Of a stretch of DNA of 37,325 bases, positions 34,734-37,325 are shown piece after piece. Position numbers and translations under genes: made by a program. Positions within the stretch are counted from its first letter, which is position 1; each line of letters opens with the position of its first letter. The stretch comes from Phycisphaeraceae bacterium (GTDB taxonomy: Bacteria > Planctomycetota > Phycisphaerae > Phycisphaerales > Phycisphaeraceae), in NCBI GenBank assembly GCA_002686995.1, contig NYZC01000069.1:1-37325 (forward strand). The letters run 5' to 3'. Below the pieces are notes generated by a model. The model did no database searches. It was not told the DNA's origin and saw nothing but the letters and a program-made list of their open reading frames with translations.

Positions 34734-37205
34734 ATGAGCTATTTGCCAAACATCGAACCGCTCGAACCACGGCTTCTGCTGTCTGCGACGCTTCGAGGCG
34801 CCACGCTCAGGATTATCGGCACGCCCGATAATGACCTGATCACCGTCGAAGCCGGAACGCAACCCGGCGACGTCGTCGTGCACGACGCGACGGACAACGG
34901 GCCTCACCTGTTCGCGGGCGTAAAGCGCCTGCGCATCGTCACGCGTGATGGGAACGACGACGTGCGCCTCGCCGACGACCTGATCGCCGCTGACGGCAGT
35001 GCGCTCCGCGCGGTCATTCGTGCGGGCCGGGGTGACGACACCGTTCAGGGCGGCGGCGGCGGCGATCGCATCATCGGCGGGCGCGGCGACGACGTGCTCC
35101 ACGGCGGCGGCGGCGATGACGTCGTTCGAGGCCAACGCGGTCGCGACGAGCTTGACGGCGGCGAAGGCGACGATCGCCTCCGGGGCGGCACCGGCGACGA
35201 CATGATCCTCGGTGACGACGGCGACGACCGGATGTTCGGCGGACGCGGCGACGACACGCTGAATGGAGGCGAAGGCATCAACCGCTTCCGGGGCGGCCGG
35301 GGGCGCGACATCTACTACGCGCATCCCGATGTCGATCTGCTGCGGCTCTCACGACGGGACCAGCTCGTCCACGACCGGGGGCCCGATACGCTGCGCCGGC
35401 TCGAGAACGAGGACGCATTGCGCCGCTGGCTCATCGATCTCGGCCTCGAGCAATGGGACGCGCTGACCGGACAGCGCCCGCTGCCCGGCAACTGGCTGCT
35501 CGGCGGTCCGATCGAGGTCGTCGATACGGGCATCGCGGTGCGCAGCTTCTCAGCGGACGCGCAGCTCGGCGTGGCGCTGGCCGAGGACGGTGCCGGCACC
35601 GACTTCTCGCAGACGAACGTGCAGGTGGCGGGCGTGGACGAGGCCGACCTGGTCAAGACCGACGGCGAGCACATCTACATCGTGTCGCACGACGAGCTGA
35701 TCATCGTCGACGCCGACCCGGACAACCTGGAAGTCGTCGCGCGAGCCGGATTCGACGGTTTCGCCAGCGGCCTCTACCTGATGGAGGATCGAGCGGTCGT
35801 CCTGGCCGCCGATCACGGCTACGCGCAGGTCCGTCCGTTCGCAGGCGACGCATTCTTCGCGCCGACGTTCGAGCCGGCCGTCACCGTGACGGTGTTCGAC
35901 GTCTCGGACCCGACGGCGCCCGACATGGTCCGCGAAACGCGCGTCGACGGCTCGCTGACGACGTCCCGCGCCGCCGACGGCCACGTCTACGCCGTCGTGT
36001 CGAATCCGTTCCAGCTGATCCAGCCGGTGATCGACGGCGGCCCCGTTCTGCGCGGCGCCCCCGAGACGCCCGCCGAGTACGAGCAGCGCATCGACGCGCT
36101 CGACCTGGACGCGGTGCTTCCGACCTACACGACCACGACGACCGGCGACGAAGGCGGGACCACCACCGGGTCGCTGGTCGCCGCTCCGAACGTGTACGTG
36201 CCGCGGATTCCCGCATACCGCAACATGACGACGATCGTCGCGTTCGACATCACCGGGCCGGAGCCCGGCGCGATGAGCACTTCGTCGGTCGTCGGGATCG
36301 CGAGCGAGGCCTTCGCCTCCACTGGCAGCATCTACCTGGTGAACTCGATCTGGTGGTCGCCCGACCGCGCCGGCGGACAGCAGTCGAAGATCCACAAGTT
36401 CGACTACGACGGTCTCGACGTGACGCTCGAGGCGACCGGCACGGTGCCGGGCACCACGCTCAACCAGTTCTCGCTCGACGAGCACGACGGCCTGCTTCGG
36501 GTCGCGACTACCAACTGGGACGGCGACTTCGAGAACAACGTCTTCGTGCTCGAGCAGGACGACGACGAGCTGGAGATCGTGGGCAGCCTGGTCGGACTGG
36601 CGAAGACCGAACGCATCGAGTCGGTGCGCTTCCTGGGCGACGTCGGGTACGTCGTCACGTTCCGTCGCGTCGATCCGCTGTTCACGATCGACCTGCGTGA
36701 TGCGGAGAACCCCAGCGTTCTGGGCGAGCTGAAGGTGCCGGGATTCTCGACGTTCCTGCACCCGCTGGGAGACACCCATCTCATCGGCCTGGGTCGCGAC
36801 GCCGACGAGGAGACCGGGCGCGCCGATCGCATGCAGCTCTCCCTGTTCGATGTCACCGAGCTCACCGATCCGCAGCTTCAGGGCCGGTACCTGTTCGACA
36901 CCGAAGGGCACGGCTTCTCGGACGCCCTGCACGACCACCACGCGTTCAGCCACTTCCCCCGGTTCGACGTCGTGGCGATCCCCGTCAGCGACCGCTTCTG
37001 GAACGCCGGCGCCGACGATCTCGGACTGGAGGTGTTCGAGGTGACGCCGGAGGGCGGCATCGAGCACCTGGGCAAGGTCGAGCACGAGGACGTCGTCCTG
37101 CGCAGCCTCGTGATCGACGAGAACCTCTACTCCCTGTCGCGCACCGAGCTGATCGTCACGGAGGTGGATGATCCGGATGAGGTGGCCGGGGAATTAAGCT
37201 ATTAG
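34734..37205 (+). CDS. LEPR-motif / RTX-repeat / beta-propeller surface protein
   Basis: An 823-residue protein with three parts. The N-terminus carries LEPRLLLSA (residues 10-18), a motif known mainly from planctomycete exported proteins; no classical signal peptide is visible. Residues about 98-192 hold many nonapeptide repeats of the hemolysin type (GGRGDDVLHGGGGDD, GGEGDDRLRGGTGDD), which bind calcium and fold outside the cell. From about 293 onward is a secreted beta-propeller domain (PF09826 type), opening with TNVQVAGVDEADLVKTDGEHIYIVS. Later blades include TTIVAFDITGPEP and FSLDEHDGLLRVATTNWDG. The end GELSY and the TAG stop lie inside an AT-rich repeat. Ribosome site GAGGAG is 9 nt upstream. 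A role in adhesion or matrix is inferred only from the repeat type. Confidence 0.88.
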   Translation: MSYLPNIEPLEPRLLLSATLRGATLRIIGTPDNDLITVEAGTQPGDVVVHDATDNGPHLFAGVKRLRIVTRDGNDDVRLADDLIAADGSALRAVIRAGRGDDTVQGGGGGDRIIGGRGDDVLHGGGGDDVVRGQRGRDELDGGEGDDRLRGGTGDDMILGDDGDDRMFGGRGDDTLNGGEGINRFRGGRGRDIYYAHPDVDLLRLSRRDQLVHDRGPDTLRRLENEDALRRWLIDLGLEQWDALTGQRPLPGNWLLGGPIEVVDTGIAVRSFSADAQLGVALAEDGAGTDFSQTNVQVAGVDEADLVKTDGEHIYIVSHDELIIVDADPDNLEVVARAGFDGFASGLYLMEDRAVVLAADHGYAQVRPFAGDAFFAPTFEPAVTVTVFDVSDPTAPDMVRETRVDGSLTTSRAADGHVYAVVSNPFQLIQPVIDGGPVLRGAPETPAEYEQRIDALDLDAVLPTYTTTTTGDEGGTTTGSLVAAPNVYVPRIPAYRNMTTIVAFDITGPEPGAMSTSSVVGIASEAFASTGSIYLVNSIWWSPDRAGGQQSKIHKFDYDGLDVTLEATGTVPGTTLNQFSLDEHDGLLRVATTNWDGDFENNVFVLEQDDDELEIVGSLVGLAKTERIESVRFLGDVGYVVTFRRVDPLFTIDLRDAENPSVLGELKVPGFSTFLHPLGDTHLIGLGRDADEETGRADRMQLSLFDVTELTDPQLQGRYLFDTEGHGFSDALHDHHAFSHFPRFDVVAIPVSDRFWNAGADDLGLEVFEVTPEGGIEHLGKVEHEDVVLRSLVIDENLYSLSRTELIVTEVDDPDEVAGELSY

Positions 37206-37234
37206 TCATCAAGCCAATCGTTATTTCTCAATTC
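37191..37234. repeat. AT-rich repeat at the end of the LEPR-type gene (copy 3)
   Basis: GAATTAAGCTATTAGTCAT (37191-37209) then CAAGCCAAT, closely matching one arm and the centre of copy 1 at 11027. The other arm is degraded; only outer AATT and a few internal bases still pair. It provides the last codons AGC TAT and the TAG stop of the gene. Confidence 0.7.
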
Positions 37235-37325
37235 GGTGCGCCGTGTAACCGGCAGAGGATAGTGGATGCAAGTTCCATACGCTGAAGGCCTAGCGAGCCA
37301 CATCGGCCCCGAGTCATGCGTTTTC

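Overview
The window is a strongly GC-rich chromosomal segment whose gene content points to a planctomycete, probably of the Phycisphaerae type. The pointers are an N-terminal LEPRLLLSA motif joined to calcium-binding repeats, a PEP-CTERM exported protein, a secreted PQQ-type propeller beginning with a WPSFRGP motif, a peptidase-S55-like secreted protein, a class II (B12) ribonucleotide reductase start, and many signal-peptide or lipoprotein genes of unknown function. The lineage call is inference from these families; no rRNA or tRNA gene was seen. No CRISPR array, transposase or phage gene was seen.

Layout. 1-1047 (minus): the start of nrdJ behind dcd, but nrdJ homology stops near position 132 and the sequence switches to an Rpf/transglycosylase-like coding fragment. 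1736-4679 (minus): nrnA, ribF and rnc, with a palindromic repeat between nrnA and ribF. 4842-11048 (plus): a secreted S55-type protein translationally coupled to a secreted propeller-like protein, then rpmH (48 codons) and enolase. 11057-13227 (minus): a SAM methyltransferase and a lipoprotein. 13514-15232 (plus): a membrane-anchored helical-repeat protein. 15295-21927 (minus): an ACT-domain protein, an unknown 515-residue protein, an HDOD-GGDEF regulator and clpC. 22461-23567 (minus): a PA0069-type radical SAM protein. 23787-27182 (plus): gltX, an EVE-domain protein and a PfkB-type sugar kinase. 27221-30687 (minus): a Gfo/Idh/MocA oxidoreductase, a lipoprotein and holA. 30787-33174 (plus): a GH130 phosphorylase and a PEP-CTERM protein. 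33235-34599 (minus): a PQQ-like propeller. 34734-37205 (plus): the LEPR/RTX/beta-propeller protein.

How the genes fit together. Most are housekeeping: nucleotide supply (dcd, nrdJ), RNA turnover (rnc, nrnA), flavin cofactor synthesis (ribF), translation (rpmH, gltX), glycolysis (eno), replication (holA) and proteolysis (clpC). Mixed in is an envelope/secretome set typical of planctomycetes. No catabolic operon is evident, although the GH130 protein, sugar kinase and oxidoreductase suggest carbohydrate handling.

The most interesting signals lie between the genes. (i) AT-rich palindromes sit on the 3' ends of genes and often supply the stop codon; three share the word AGCTRTTAGTCAT. (ii) A second family of large GC-rich imperfect palindromes beginning CCCAATYCTGTTCGGCA occurs at about 2.82 and 31.9 kb. 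(iii) Several genes lack a Shine-Dalgarno sequence and have a -10 hexamer 6-7 nt before the start codon, which suggests leaderless mRNAs.
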